Positions 1 to 9,230 of a stretch of 47,554 bases of DNA are shown in pieces. The stretch lies in NCBI GenBank assembly GCA_018713115.1, contig DVFS01000050.1, positions 1 to 47,554 of the forward strand. The letters are read 5' to 3'. The position numbers were made by a program, and so were the translations under genes. The notes under the pieces were generated by a model that saw nothing but the letters and a program-made list of their open reading frames with translations, searched no databases and had not been told where the DNA came from. Position 1 is the stretch's first letter. Each line of letters opens with the position of its first letter. The stretch is from Candidatus Galligastranaerophilus faecipullorum. GTDB lineage: Bacteria; Cyanobacteriota; Vampirovibrionia; Gastranaerophilales; Gastranaerophilaceae.

Positions 1-12
1 AAAATTTTTACA

Positions 13-42
13 TTGAGCCTGTTGTTTCGGACATGGTATAAT
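13..42 (+). promoter_or_regulatory. Probable sigma-70 promoter of the lytic transglycosylase gene
   Basis: TTGAGC (13-18) is followed after 18 bases by TATAAT (37-42), which is preceded by TGG as in an extended -10 element. Transcription would begin near base 49, only about two bases before the ATG at 51. No Shine-Dalgarno sequence is visible, so the message may be leaderless. Confidence 0.6.
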
Positions 43-50
43 TTTTTAAT

Positions 51-2015
51 ATGAAGGATTTGAAGTTAATAATAATTGCCGTTTGTATTTTTATTTTGGC
101 TGTTGTTTTGATGTTTTATGCTGCCGGCAGGAGTAATGCAAAACGGGCATATGGTCTTTACAAACAGGGACTTTGGTTTTATGCTCAAAAAGATTATCAT
201 AACGCCTACTATAATTTTTCAAAAATTTCACGCTTTTCAAAGCTATACCATATTGCACTTTTAAAACAGGGGCAGTGCGCGCTCAACGTCGGTGACAAAA
301 AGAGCGCGTATTCAAAATTCAAACACCTTGGCAATATTTCGCATGATGTACACCTTGCCCCTTACGCCCTCTATAACGCGGCTTTAATAAATATGGAGCA
401 TAAGAAATACTCTCATGCATACAGGAAATTTAAAACGATTTACAAAAAATATCCTGATAGCGATTTTAAAAAAGCTTCGGCGTATCAGCTGGGAGTTTTG
501 TGCAAAGATAAAAAACCGCATGCCGCAAAAGAGTTTTTTATGGAATATATTGAATATGCTCCATACGGACGTTATGCAAAGGCTGCCGCACAAAATATGC
601 TTGAGTCCGGACTTGTTCTAAATGATGAGGAAAAATACAATATAGCAAATGCACTTTACTATTCTTTTGAATACAATGAAGCCCTAAAGTATGCCGGAAT
701 GTCAGATACGGCGGCTGCCGCCGCACTGTGTGCAAAAATATATGAACATTCAGGCAGTATTCGCAAGGCTCTTTCTTATTATTTAAAAGCCCTTGCCATT
801 TGTGATGAAACACTTGAGCCCGAGGAGGTTTCATCCATTATCGGGCGTTATCTGGCACTTTCAAAAGAACCGAAAAAGGATACTTGTGCTTTTCTTTTAA
901 AACAGACAAAGAAAACTGCCGCATACCCTGCGGTTTTGTTTGCGTATGCAAATTACCTTACAAAGCTCAGCGCCATAAAGTGCTATCAAGCTGTTTATTC
1001 AAAGTACCCCGCTTCTTACTGGGCGCCCGAGTCGCTCAGAAATGTTATTATGTATAGTTATGAAACAGGTTACTCAAAAAAAGCAAAACAGCTGGCGCAA
1101 GATTATCTCGGAAAATATAAAAATACAAAATCCGCTCCTGCGGTAAAATTCTGGTATGGCAAAATTTTATCGGAAGAGAAAAAAACTGCCGAAGCCGGGC
1201 GTGTTTTTAAGGAACTTATCAGCGAGTCGCCTGACAGTTATTACGCCTATGTAGCTTATAATCTGCTCTGCGGCAGACAAACTCCTTTAAACAGTGTTAA
1301 TTTAGGGAAAATACCTAAAGGCGGCAATTTTTCAAAAAACGATTTAAAACAAATTTTTAATAATGATAAAACTCCGGTAACGCTTGCATATCTCGGCGAT
1401 ATTGAAGCGCTTGAAGAGCTTCGTGTACATAATGATTTTGCCGCAAGTTATATAGCATACAAAAAAAATAATTTCCCGTACGCGATTTATTATGCCAATA
1501 AAGGCTTTGAAAAGTTAAAGGTAAAACCGGCGCACAGTGATGCAAGATACAAGCTTTTATATCCGCTTGCATATACGGATAAAATTAATAACAATTCAAC
1601 AAAATTTGCTCAAAATCCTTATCTTATGCTGGCTCTGATTCGGGAAGAAAGCGGATTTAACCCGGAGGCATTAAGTCCTGCGGGCGCTTCCGGGCTAATG
1701 CAGCTTATGCCGCAGACAGCTTCCGCTCTTGGCTTTGGCAATGTGGGTGCGCAAGATTTATTTAATCCCGATTTAAATATCAAGCTCGGAATCAAATATT
1801 TTTCCGATCTTAAAAATATGTTTAATCAGACAGAAATGCTTGCCGTACTCTCTTATAACGGCGGGCCGTATAATGTTCAAATGTGGACTTCTGACCTTGA
1901 ACATAAAAGTTTTGATGAATTTGTGGAGGATATTCCATATCTTGAAACCCAGAATTACATTAAAAAAGTTTTCGGCAGTTACTGGAACTATGCAAGAATT
2001 TACGGCAAAAATTAA
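51..2015 (+). CDS. Membrane-anchored lytic murein transglycosylase, Slt70-like
   Basis: Predicted 654-residue enzyme that cleaves peptidoglycan glycan strands to 1,6-anhydro products at the periplasmic side. Residues 5-25 form one hydrophobic segment with a basic flank, which looks like a signal anchor. Residues 30-500 are helical and TPR-like, with recurrent motifs such as YPDS and YPAS spaced as in Slt-type superhelices. The C-terminal SLT domain (about 515-640) carries REESGFNP, in which E533 is the expected catalytic glutamate, followed by GASGLMQLMP and LSYNGGP. This order of domains matches soluble Slt70, but an N-terminal membrane segment replaces a cleavable signal. The gene stands alone, with a promoter directly before it and a strong hairpin directly after it. 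The family call is firm; the cellular role (turnover, division or secretion) is not known. Confidence 0.93.
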   Translation: MKDLKLIIIAVCIFILAVVLMFYAAGRSNAKRAYGLYKQGLWFYAQKDYHNAYYNFSKISRFSKLYHIALLKQGQCALNVGDKKSAYSKFKHLGNISHDVHLAPYALYNAALINMEHKKYSHAYRKFKTIYKKYPDSDFKKASAYQLGVLCKDKKPHAAKEFFMEYIEYAPYGRYAKAAAQNMLESGLVLNDEEKYNIANALYYSFEYNEALKYAGMSDTAAAAALCAKIYEHSGSIRKALSYYLKALAICDETLEPEEVSSIIGRYLALSKEPKKDTCAFLLKQTKKTAAYPAVLFAYANYLTKLSAIKCYQAVYSKYPASYWAPESLRNVIMYSYETGYSKKAKQLAQDYLGKYKNTKSAPAVKFWYGKILSEEKKTAEAGRVFKELISESPDSYYAYVAYNLLCGRQTPLNSVNLGKIPKGGNFSKNDLKQIFNNDKTPVTLAYLGDIEALEELRVHNDFAASYIAYKKNNFPYAIYYANKGFEKLKVKPAHSDARYKLLYPLAYTDKINNNSTKFAQNPYLMLALIREESGFNPEALSPAGASGLMQLMPQTASALGFGNVGAQDLFNPDLNIKLGIKYFSDLKNMFNQTEMLAVLSYNGGPYNVQMWTSDLEHKSFDEFVEDIPYLETQNYIKKVFGSYWNYARIYGKN

Positions 2016-2050
2016 AAGCCGCTTCAAATGAAGCGGCTTAAACATTTTTT
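2016..2050 (+). terminator. Rho-independent terminator after the transglycosylase gene
   Basis: A perfect 10-bp stem (AAGCCGCTTC at 2016-2025, GAAGCGGCTT at 2030-2039) with a four-base loop is followed by a T-rich run. It lies between convergent genes and could serve both strands. Confidence 0.9.
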
Positions 2051-2069
2051 GTGCTTATTTACCTGATGT

Positions 2070-2924
2070 TTAAAACAGTGCAGGTTTTTTTACAGGTGCT
2101 GCACCCGGGATAGATTCCCAGTTTGCCGCCATTATTTTCTTAAACGATTTTAAAGCCGTATCTTCAAGTTCGCCCAATTCTTCAGCCTGCATGATTAATT
2201 CACGCAAGGGAAGAAGCGCCCTTTGATCTCTCAGGACACCCAGCGCTGCTGCAGCACCCGCACGAACTAAATCGTTTTCCTGTGTATTTTTCATAACTTC
2301 AATTAAAGCGGGGACGGCTTTTGTGTCATTTAATTTGCCAAGAGAAGTTACCGCATAAATTCTGACGTTAACCCATTCGTCTTTGAGCATTTCTATGATT
2401 TTGTCTACGGCTTTTTTGTTGCCGATTTCGCCAAGTGCTCTTGTTGCGTCACATCTTACGTTAACTTTTTCATGATCCAGAGATTCAATTAAAGCGTCGG
2501 TTGCAACATCACCTATTTCGATTAAAGCATCTGTTGCCGTAATGCAAACCTGCGGGTTCTCATCATTAAGGGCTTCAACAAGCGGCTCAACAACGATTTT
2601 ACCGCCAAGGCGTCCCAGCGCCCTTGCTGCACGAACGCGCACATCAACGTTTCTGTCTTCTCTTAAAGATTCGATAAGAGGGACGGTGGCTGTAGTGTCG
2701 CCTAACTCGCCCAGCGCTCTTGCTGCATAAAGGCGTACGGAGCCGTTTTTGTCATTTTTTAAGACATCAATAAGGGGTTCAACCGCATTAAAATCGCCCA
2801 TCTCACCGAGGACTCTTGCGGCATTATAGCGCACTTTTTCGGAGTTGCTGGCTTTAAGGTCTTTAATCAACTCTTCAAAAGACTTTTTCGCCTGTTTTTT
2901 TCTATTGTTCACACTAATTGTCAT
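2070..2924 (-). CDS. HEAT-repeat (PBS lyase-like) protein
   Basis: About 284 residues made almost entirely of roughly 31-residue HEAT-like units. Each carries variants of 'VR..AARALGELGD...V.PLIE.L.D', with at least seven repeats between residues 20 and 250. Such solenoids are protein-binding scaffolds. In photosynthetic cyanobacteria, relatives (CpcE/F, NblB type) attach or remove bilins, but nothing here shows bilin chemistry and no phycobilisome genes are nearby. The ATG at 2924 is chosen over an upstream in-frame TTG at 2936 because GGAGGAA lies just before this ATG. The gene is divergent from malQ across a long AT-rich gap. The fold is confident; the partner and function are unknown. Confidence 0.85.
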   Translation of the reverse strand: MTISVNNRKKQAKKSFEELIKDLKASNSEKVRYNAARVLGEMGDFNAVEPLIDVLKNDKNGSVRLYAARALGELGDTTATVPLIESLREDRNVDVRVRAARALGRLGGKIVVEPLVEALNDENPQVCITATDALIEIGDVATDALIESLDHEKVNVRCDATRALGEIGNKKAVDKIIEMLKDEWVNVRIYAVTSLGKLNDTKAVPALIEVMKNTQENDLVRAGAAAALGVLRDQRALLPLRELIMQAEELGELEDTALKSFKKIMAANWESIPGAAPVKKPALF

Positions 2925-2936
2925 TGCTTCCTCCAA

Positions 2937-3326
2937 TAGACATTCTCTTCACACAAGATTTTATTAACCTTCAATTAATTAAAAACTTATTTCAAGAGAA
3001 TATTTACCTTTTTGCTACTACCTTTAACTTATATTTTACATTTTTTAACATTAAACAATAATTTTTTAATGGTAAAAAGAACACTTTATGTTATTAATAT
3101 AACATTTTTTTTTGACTTTGTCTTAGTTTATTTATATTAGTTAACAATTTATAATATATGTTTTTGTAAAGATAGGTAACAAACAAAAATATCAATAAAA
3201 ATTTTCTTTACAAAAGTTTACACGTTTTATTAGCACATGTTTTTATTTTGGTGTATTGTATACATGCTGGAATTGCGTGTTGAATTGAAATTTTAATAAG
3301 TTGTTAGGTACATAAAGGAGAAGAAA
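2937..3326. other. AT-rich divergent intergenic region
   Basis: About 390 bases lie between the divergent HEAT-protein and malQ genes. No ORF or strong hairpin is apparent. The region is rich in A/T runs and must hold both promoters, but I could not pick a convincing -35/-10 pair. AAAGGAG at 3314-3320 is the Shine-Dalgarno site that fixes the TTG start of malQ. Confidence 0.6.
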
Positions 3327-5324
3327 TTGTTAATTAGAGCGATTAATACCAATCTTTACAAAAACAACGGTTATGTAAATTCGCTGAATTTTACTGCCGC
3401 AAAACAAAAAAAATCCCAGCCCCAGACAAATCCTTACGGCACGACTTTTGATGAAGAGCGCGCAGGAGAGGATATTAAAAAAGCGCTTGAAGTTCTGGGC
3501 AACAAAAAGCTCGAACTTATTATTCACAATGCAAGTGCTCCGAGCGAAACCGGCAAAGATGTCGGTGTCGGCTCTCTTTACAGTGAATCTTCAAAAGATA
3601 TCCTGATTCCTTTTCTTGAAAAATACGGTTTTTCGGGAGTGCAGGTCGACCCCGAGGGCATGCGCCCCGAGCATGACGCTTCTCCTTATGTTTCAAATTC
3701 CTTTGTTTACAATCCTTTGATTATAGACCTTGAGGATTTAACCAGACCTGAAAACGGTGCAATAATTGATAAAAACGTATTTAAATCAATAGTAAGACTT
3801 AATCCCGCAAAAGGCTCCGAACACGGCGACTACGAGCACGCGCGCGACAGTTTTGATCTGGGTATCACAAATGCCTGGAAAAATTTTAAGGCAAAATCTG
3901 CAAATATTGACTCTATTTCTGACCCGATAGAGCGCGAAGCAATTGCACGGCTTTCTGACGAGTACGAATCTTACCGCGAGGAAAACGGTGAAATGCTTGA
4001 GCCGTATGCAATATATTCTATTTTGTCGGAAAAATTCAATAACGATTACTATAAAAACTGGCCTCAGGATGTGCAAAATTTATACAACCCTGAAAATACC
4101 GGTCTTATTGCACAAATAAAATCCCGGCATCAGGATGATGTTGACAAATTTATATTTACCGACCTTCTTGCAAAAAATGCCCGCGAAAAGGGTATAGAAG
4201 CTTTTGAAGAGGCCGGTATTCAGACGGAAGGCGACAATCCGGTTGCTTTTTCAAATCAGGAGGTATGGGCTCACCCCGGAGCATTTTTAAAAGACTATAA
4301 AATGGGTTGCCCTCCGGATAATGATAATCCCGACGGTCAAGCCTGGGGCTTTGCGGTTTTAAATCCCGCAAAACTCTTTAATTCGGACGGAACACTGGGC
4401 GAGGCGGGGCAGCTTCTTTATGATAAATGTGAAAAGCTTGCAAGAGATAATCAAGGCGGCATAAGAATTGATCATATTGTCGGTCTTATTGACCCTTATG
4501 TGTATAAGAATTCTCCTGTAGATAACAGTGCGGGCAGACTTTTTTCATCTCCGCATAACCCTGATTTAAGGCAGTTTGCAATCCCTGTTAATAAACCGGA
4601 CAGTGCAAAAAAATTCGGTGCAATACTTGAGAATATTGTACTGCCCGCATGTGAAGAAGCAGGGCTTACAAAAGATGATATTATATGTGAAAACCTCGGT
4701 GCAATACCCGACCATGCGCGTGCGGCATTTGAAAGACTGGGACTTGGCGGCATGATTGTGACACAGTATCACAACGGTATGTCTGCAAGGCCTTCCGACA
4801 CCATAATGCTTGGCTCGCATGATACGCTTCCTTTTGTAACTTATGTGAATAATCTCTACGGCAGACACGGGCAGGATGCTTTTAACCATGCGCTCTGGCC
4901 CGCGGTTGAAAATTCTCTGCCCAGAAATGCTACGCATGACGAAAAACAGGAAGAGTTTGATAAATACAGATTTGATATGAACAGGCACCAGCCGGAAATA
5001 AACAAGCAGGCTTTTAAAGAAAAGAAATTTACCGAGCTTTTTACCAGCCCGGCGCAGCGTGTTCAGATTTTCTGGACAGATCTTCTGGGTATGGAGCAAA
5101 GATATAACACGCCAGGAACTTCTAGCGGCAATTGGTCATTAAGATTGAGTTCGGATTTTGAAAAGCAGTTTGACCCTTCTATGCTTATTCAGGCCCTCTC
5201 TGACGCTCTTAAAGCTCAGGACGCTAAAACAGTTAAAGAAAATCAACAGCTAATAGACTCTCTTGATGCAAACGCCCGGGCTGCAAGAAAAGAGAATGGC
5301 AGCACACTTAATGTAAGGGTGTAA
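3327..5324 (+). CDS. malQ: 4-alpha-glucanotransferase (amylomaltase, GH77) with N-terminal motif extension
   Basis: A 665-residue enzyme that transfers alpha-1,4-glucan segments between maltodextrins during glycogen or starch metabolism. The GH77 signature residues are visible: IRIDHIVGL with nucleophile D382, CENLGAIP with acid/base E455, and GSHDTLPF with D499. Translation starts at TTG, six bases after AAAGGAG. The first 30 residues are not part of the GH77 barrel: they begin MLIRAINTN and end in LNFTAAK, matching the motif found on several unrelated proteins in this window. The protein is longer than the 500-550 residues usual for bacterial MalQ, and the extra length includes an inserted region at about 150-290. 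The gene is monocistronic with its own terminator. Confidence 0.93.
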   Translation: MLIRAINTNLYKNNGYVNSLNFTAAKQKKSQPQTNPYGTTFDEERAGEDIKKALEVLGNKKLELIIHNASAPSETGKDVGVGSLYSESSKDILIPFLEKYGFSGVQVDPEGMRPEHDASPYVSNSFVYNPLIIDLEDLTRPENGAIIDKNVFKSIVRLNPAKGSEHGDYEHARDSFDLGITNAWKNFKAKSANIDSISDPIEREAIARLSDEYESYREENGEMLEPYAIYSILSEKFNNDYYKNWPQDVQNLYNPENTGLIAQIKSRHQDDVDKFIFTDLLAKNAREKGIEAFEEAGIQTEGDNPVAFSNQEVWAHPGAFLKDYKMGCPPDNDNPDGQAWGFAVLNPAKLFNSDGTLGEAGQLLYDKCEKLARDNQGGIRIDHIVGLIDPYVYKNSPVDNSAGRLFSSPHNPDLRQFAIPVNKPDSAKKFGAILENIVLPACEEAGLTKDDIICENLGAIPDHARAAFERLGLGGMIVTQYHNGMSARPSDTIMLGSHDTLPFVTYVNNLYGRHGQDAFNHALWPAVENSLPRNATHDEKQEEFDKYRFDMNRHQPEINKQAFKEKKFTELFTSPAQRVQIFWTDLLGMEQRYNTPGTSSGNWSLRLSSDFEKQFDPSMLIQALSDALKAQDAKTVKENQQLIDSLDANARAARKENGSTLNVRV

Positions 5325-5341
5325 CGCTTAAAAAATAAGGC

Positions 5342-5378
5342 AAAATTCCCGCAGTTTAGATACAATGCGGGAATTTTT
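5342..5378 (+). terminator. Rho-independent terminator after malQ
   Basis: AAAATTCCCGCA (5342-5353) pairs with TGCGGGAATTTT, and the stem ends in a run of five T. Confidence 0.88.
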
Positions 5379-5408
5379 ATGCTTCCGGATTAAAGTTTAT
5401 AAAAACAG

Positions 5409-5439
5409 AACAGTCCTTTTGTTTTTCAAAAGGACTGTT
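5409..5439 (-). terminator. Terminator for the converging minus-strand gene
   Basis: A perfect 13-bp stem (AACAGTCCTTTTG at 5409-5421 with its complement at 5427-5439) has a five-base loop. On the minus strand it is followed by CTGTTTTTAT. It lies 35 bases beyond the stop codon of the gene ending at 5474. Confidence 0.8.
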
Positions 5440-5473
5440 TATTTGCTATGTGATAAATTTCGCTCTTTTTGTG

Positions 5474-6409
5474 TTATTCGGTCATATTGTATATTGCATC
5501 TGATGCGGCTTCATCTAAGTCTTTTGCGCTATGCTCTGCCGCATTTAAAATTTTTGCCGCATCTGTGCTGAATTCATCTTTATTGAATTGCTTATTGTAT
5601 GCATTTTTAGAATCTTTTAAAATTTGTGATGCAAATTTTGCTTCTTCTCTTGTCTGAAACATTGTATCAATATTGTTTTCAAATTCTTTTTTCTCTTTGT
5701 TTGCAAGACCTATTCCAAGCCCCACCGCTGCAAGAATGCTTGATATAAATATAATGCCTCTGGAATTTCTGCTCAATGTGCCGGTGAGTTTAGGGTGTTT
5801 TGCCGCAAATGCACTGAGAGGTTCGCCTATATGTTTTTTTATGGATTTTACAAAACCGTTGGCGCTGAAATTTTTATCAAACTCTGCAGCTTTTTTGCTA
5901 AGCGATGCCATTTTATCCGGCATTTTTTTGCCAAGTGCGCCGATACCTTTTTGCAGCAATTTTGTTGCTCCCGCATACAATGCCATGCCGCCCGCTATTG
6001 TTCCGGCAATCGAGATTCCCGCTTTTGCGGTTTCGTTATCGGTTTTTTTGGCTGCTTTATCGGAGACTTTGCCTGCAATGTCAAAGGATTTTATAAAAAT
6101 AAGCCATGAAGCAAGACTTAAGACTCCTGCGGCCAGTTTTGCAGACGGAGGAGCTTTTTTTATTACATCGCCGGCTTTAATTTTTGTTTTTGCCATATCA
6201 TTAAGCACAAAGGCGCCCACGGTAGTAGGAAATACAAGACGCGAAACCTTTGCCGTCAAAGATTTGTCGGTATCTCTTTTTGCTTTTTTTGCACTTGCGG
6301 CAATAATTTCGCCATCTGATATTTTAGCTGCAGAATTGATTTTTCTTACCGTGTCTTTTGTATCATCGCTGTAATAAGGTATCTTTACCAGATTTACGCG
6401 CGTATCCAT
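5474..6409 (-). CDS. Unrecognised Ala/Lys-rich protein with several hydrophobic segments
   Basis: A 311-residue protein with no family I recognise. Hydrophobic Ala/Gly-rich stretches lie at about residues 60-75, 85-100, 125-150 and 215-240, separated by lysine-rich charged stretches, which suggests a multi-span or amphipathic membrane-associated protein. The tail is charged and acidic. The ATG at 6409 is preferred because GAAGG precedes it; an in-frame extension upstream to 6490 has poor composition and no ribosome site. It resembles in style the unknown membrane protein at 35330-36397. The gene is divergent from the 6556 operon. Confidence 0.75.
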   Translation of the reverse strand: MDTRVNLVKIPYYSDDTKDTVRKINSAAKISDGEIIAASAKKAKRDTDKSLTAKVSRLVFPTTVGAFVLNDMAKTKIKAGDVIKKAPPSAKLAAGVLSLASWLIFIKSFDIAGKVSDKAAKKTDNETAKAGISIAGTIAGGMALYAGATKLLQKGIGALGKKMPDKMASLSKKAAEFDKNFSANGFVKSIKKHIGEPLSAFAAKHPKLTGTLSRNSRGIIFISSILAAVGLGIGLANKEKKEFENNIDTMFQTREEAKFASQILKDSKNAYNKQFNKDEFSTDAAKILNAAEHSAKDLDEAASDAIYNMTE

Positions 6410-6555
6410 ACTTAACCTTCTTTCACGATTGTTTGCAAAAAGCAAATTTTCATATATTATATTGTAATATGATAAGTGTAATAAATGCAATTAGTTGCGT
6501 TATTATCAGGTATATGGCATAAAATTTTACAAAACTAAACAAAAGGGGAAGGCAG

Positions 6556-7863
6556 TTGAACTATATTAAAATTGTTGATGTTACAAACAGGGATGGCGTG
6601 CAAACTTCAAGGCTCGGTCTTGCTAAACTTCAAAAAACAATTATAAATATCATGTTAAATGAGATGGGAATTAATCAATCCGAGTTTGGTTTTCCTACTA
6701 CTGAGCATGAAATTAACTATTTAAACGGCAACTTGCAGCTTGTTGAGCGCGGTTTGATTAATAAAACAAAACTCTCGGGCTGGATGAGGGCAATTGCTTC
6801 CGATGTTAAAAAAGCTTTTAAAAATGTTCCCAAGCTCCAGTATATTAACCTTTCCCAATCTACCTCGGAGCAGATGATCAGGGGAAAATATCAGGGCAAA
6901 AAAAATAAAAAAGATATTTTAAATCAGACTTGCGACGCCATTAATGAAGCAATTGCGCAGGGTGCAAAAATAATCGGGGTCAATGCGGAAGACGCTTCAC
7001 GCAGCGATCTGGAGTATTTAATTGAGTATGCAAAAGAATGTAAACGCTATGGCGCGGCGCGCTTTAGATACTGTGATACCCTGGGGTATGACGACCCGCA
7101 GACTGCGTATGAAAGAATATTTCAAATTGCAAAAGAAGCACAAATGGATGTTGAAATGCATTTTCATAACGATTTAGGTATGGCGACCGCATGTTCGGTT
7201 ATGGGTGCAAAGGCGGCAATTGACGCAGGAGTTGATGCTTGGATTAATACTGCGATAAACGGTATGGGTGAGCGTGCGGGTAATGCCGACTTGGTTTCAT
7301 GTATCCTTGCAATAGAAAAATCAAGCGGCTTTAAAGGAAGATACAAACTTGACCCGCAGATTGACATTTCAAAAGCCTGGCGTCTTGCAAAATATACTTC
7401 TTACGCTTTTGGTGTACCGATTCCCATGAATCAGGTCGCGGTAGGGGACAATGCTTTTGCACATGAAAGCGGAATTCATGCCGATGGCGCCCTTAAAGAC
7501 AGACGCAACTATGAACTTTATGATTATGAAGAACTCGGCAAGGGCGAGCCTGAAATCATTGAAACCGGCAGAATGATTACCGTAGGCGAATACTCGGGAA
7601 TTAAGGGTTTTAGAAATGTTTACCAGAATCTGGAACTTGAATTTAATGACGAGGATGAAGCAAGGAATATTCTTGAACTTGTTCGCTATGCAAACGTTCA
7701 CACTCAAAAACCTCTGACTGACAGCGAGTTGAAATTTATTTATTATTATCCTAATATTGCGGCAAAAATTATGACTGTTGAACCTTACTACAAACCTCAC
7801 GGCGCTCTTAAGGAAAGAATTGAAAAAGTCGACAATGTTGTTGAAGGTTCAAAGATAGTTTAG
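6556..7863 (+). CDS. 2-isopropylmalate/homocitrate synthase-family enzyme
   Basis: A 435-residue TIM-barrel acyl-CoA:2-oxoacid condensing enzyme of the LeuA/NifV/AksA superfamily (DRE-TIM metallolyases). Visible family motifs are VTNRDGVQT near the N-terminus, HFHNDLGMA as metal ligands, NGMGERAGNA, and HESGIHADG. The classical RDGEQ is RDGVQ here. The typical 500-residue LeuA has a C-terminal leucine-binding regulatory domain of about 120 residues; this protein is shorter, so homocitrate or citramalate synthesis or an unregulated LeuA are all possible. It starts at TTG after an AAGGGGAAGG ribosome site. Only one base separates its stop from the miaB start, so the two are co-transcribed. Substrate is not decided by the sequence. 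Confidence 0.85.
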   Translation: MNYIKIVDVTNRDGVQTSRLGLAKLQKTIINIMLNEMGINQSEFGFPTTEHEINYLNGNLQLVERGLINKTKLSGWMRAIASDVKKAFKNVPKLQYINLSQSTSEQMIRGKYQGKKNKKDILNQTCDAINEAIAQGAKIIGVNAEDASRSDLEYLIEYAKECKRYGAARFRYCDTLGYDDPQTAYERIFQIAKEAQMDVEMHFHNDLGMATACSVMGAKAAIDAGVDAWINTAINGMGERAGNADLVSCILAIEKSSGFKGRYKLDPQIDISKAWRLAKYTSYAFGVPIPMNQVAVGDNAFAHESGIHADGALKDRRNYELYDYEELGKGEPEIIETGRMITVGEYSGIKGFRNVYQNLELEFNDEDEARNILELVRYANVHTQKPLTDSELKFIYYYPNIAAKIMTVEPYYKPHGALKERIEKVDNVVEGSKIV

Positions 7864-7864
7864 T

Positions 7865-9166
7865 ATGGATATTTCTGATAAAAAAGTCTATATAGAAACA
7901 CTCGGCTGCCAGATGAACAAATCAGACACCGAAAGGATTCTGGGTATTCTTTCGCACTTCGGATACTGCCCCTGCAAGGATGAAAATGAAGCCGACCTGT
8001 GTATCGTAAATACCTGTTCAATCAGGCAATTGTCAGAGGATAAAGCATACTCAAAGCTCGGCGTGTGGGGTAAGATGAAAAAAGAAAAACCCCTTAAGGT
8101 CGGTATATGCGGATGTGTTGCGCAACAGGAGAAGGAAAGGCTTTTAAAGCGTTTTCCGTATGTAGATTTGGTTTTTGGAACACAAAATATATATGAACTC
8201 CCAGAGCTCATTCAAAAGGAAGGCAGAGTGTGTGCAGTTAGGGAAAAACCTGTAAGAGAGGCTGATTTTAACATAATTCGCGCCCAAAATCTCAATGCCT
8301 GGCTGCCTATTATTGAAGGTTGTAATAATTTTTGTTCATATTGCGTTGTTCCTTATACAAGAGGACGGGAGCGCTCGCGCGAAGTTGAAACAATTTTAAA
8401 TGAAGCAAGAAATATATTAAAACAAGGGTTTAGGGAAATTACGCTTCTTGGGCAGAACGTGGACAGTTACGGAAAAGACCTTCCCGATAAGCCTTCTTTA
8501 GCTTATCTTTTGCGTGAACTTGACTCGCTGGAAGGAAAATTCAGAATAAGATTTACGACTTCTTACCCTACTGATATAACCGATGAACTTATAGAAACGG
8601 TTAAAAATGCCAGCAAGATATGCGAATGTTTCCATATCCCAATGCAAAGCGGCTCGGACAGAATACTAAAGGCAATGAACCGCCGCTACGACAGAAACAG
8701 ATACGCGCAAATTGTTAAAAAAATCCGCGACAATATTAAAAATGTGACCATAACCTCTGATTTTATAGCAGGATTCCCCGGGGAAACGGATGAGGATTTT
8801 GAAATGACACTCAGCGCGTTTGACGATTTTGAACTTGATTACTCAAATACCGCAGCCTACTCGCCGCGTCCCAATACTCCCGCAGCAAAGATGACGGATA
8901 AGTTTCTGGATGAAGATGAAAAAAAACGCCGGCTTGCGATTTTAAATGAAAAAGTCAAAGAAATGTCGCTCAGGTCGAATCAAAAATATCTTGACTGTGA
9001 ATTGGAAGTTTTGGTTGAGTCTTTTAAAAACGGAAAATTCGAAGGCAGGACAAGAAATAATAAGGTTGTCCATCTGACAGGCGAAAATATCTCAACAGGC
9101 GACTTTGTAAATGTAAAAATTACAAAAGCTTCTATCTGGTGTTTGTTTGGAGAAAAAACAAACTAA
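7865..9166 (+). CDS. miaB: tRNA-2-methylthio-N6-dimethylallyladenosine synthase
   Basis: A 433-residue radical-SAM methylthiotransferase that adds the 2-methylthio group to i6A37 of tRNAs reading UNN codons. The N-terminal UPF0004 domain has the three auxiliary-cluster cysteines in ETLGCQMN, VNTCSIR and GCVAQQ. The radical-SAM CxxxCxxC is in GCNNFCSYCVVPYTRG. ITSDFIAGFPGE and the C-terminal TRAM domain (about 370-433) complete the full-length family architecture. MiaB is favoured over RimO or MtaB because of the CQMNKSD and NTCSIR signature. It follows the synthase gene directly and is probably translationally coupled to it. Confidence 0.95.
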   Translation: MDISDKKVYIETLGCQMNKSDTERILGILSHFGYCPCKDENEADLCIVNTCSIRQLSEDKAYSKLGVWGKMKKEKPLKVGICGCVAQQEKERLLKRFPYVDLVFGTQNIYELPELIQKEGRVCAVREKPVREADFNIIRAQNLNAWLPIIEGCNNFCSYCVVPYTRGRERSREVETILNEARNILKQGFREITLLGQNVDSYGKDLPDKPSLAYLLRELDSLEGKFRIRFTTSYPTDITDELIETVKNASKICECFHIPMQSGSDRILKAMNRRYDRNRYAQIVKKIRDNIKNVTITSDFIAGFPGETDEDFEMTLSAFDDFELDYSNTAAYSPRPNTPAAKMTDKFLDEDEKKRRLAILNEKVKEMSLRSNQKYLDCELEVLVESFKNGKFEGRTRNNKVVHLTGENISTGDFVNVKITKASIWCLFGEKTN

Positions 9167-9230
9167 TGCGCAAAAAATAATTTTCACGCGTTTTAACTGT
9201 TTGCGACAATACAACAAAAGGAATATGTGT

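Noticed and set aside
4566..5099. 177-residue minus-strand ORF within malQ
   Set aside because: It lies wholly opposite the conserved GH77 catalytic region and shows no protein-like pattern.
5673..6374. 233-residue plus-strand ORF
   Set aside because: It is the mirror of the minus-strand gene at 5474-6409, whose ribosome site and composition are better.
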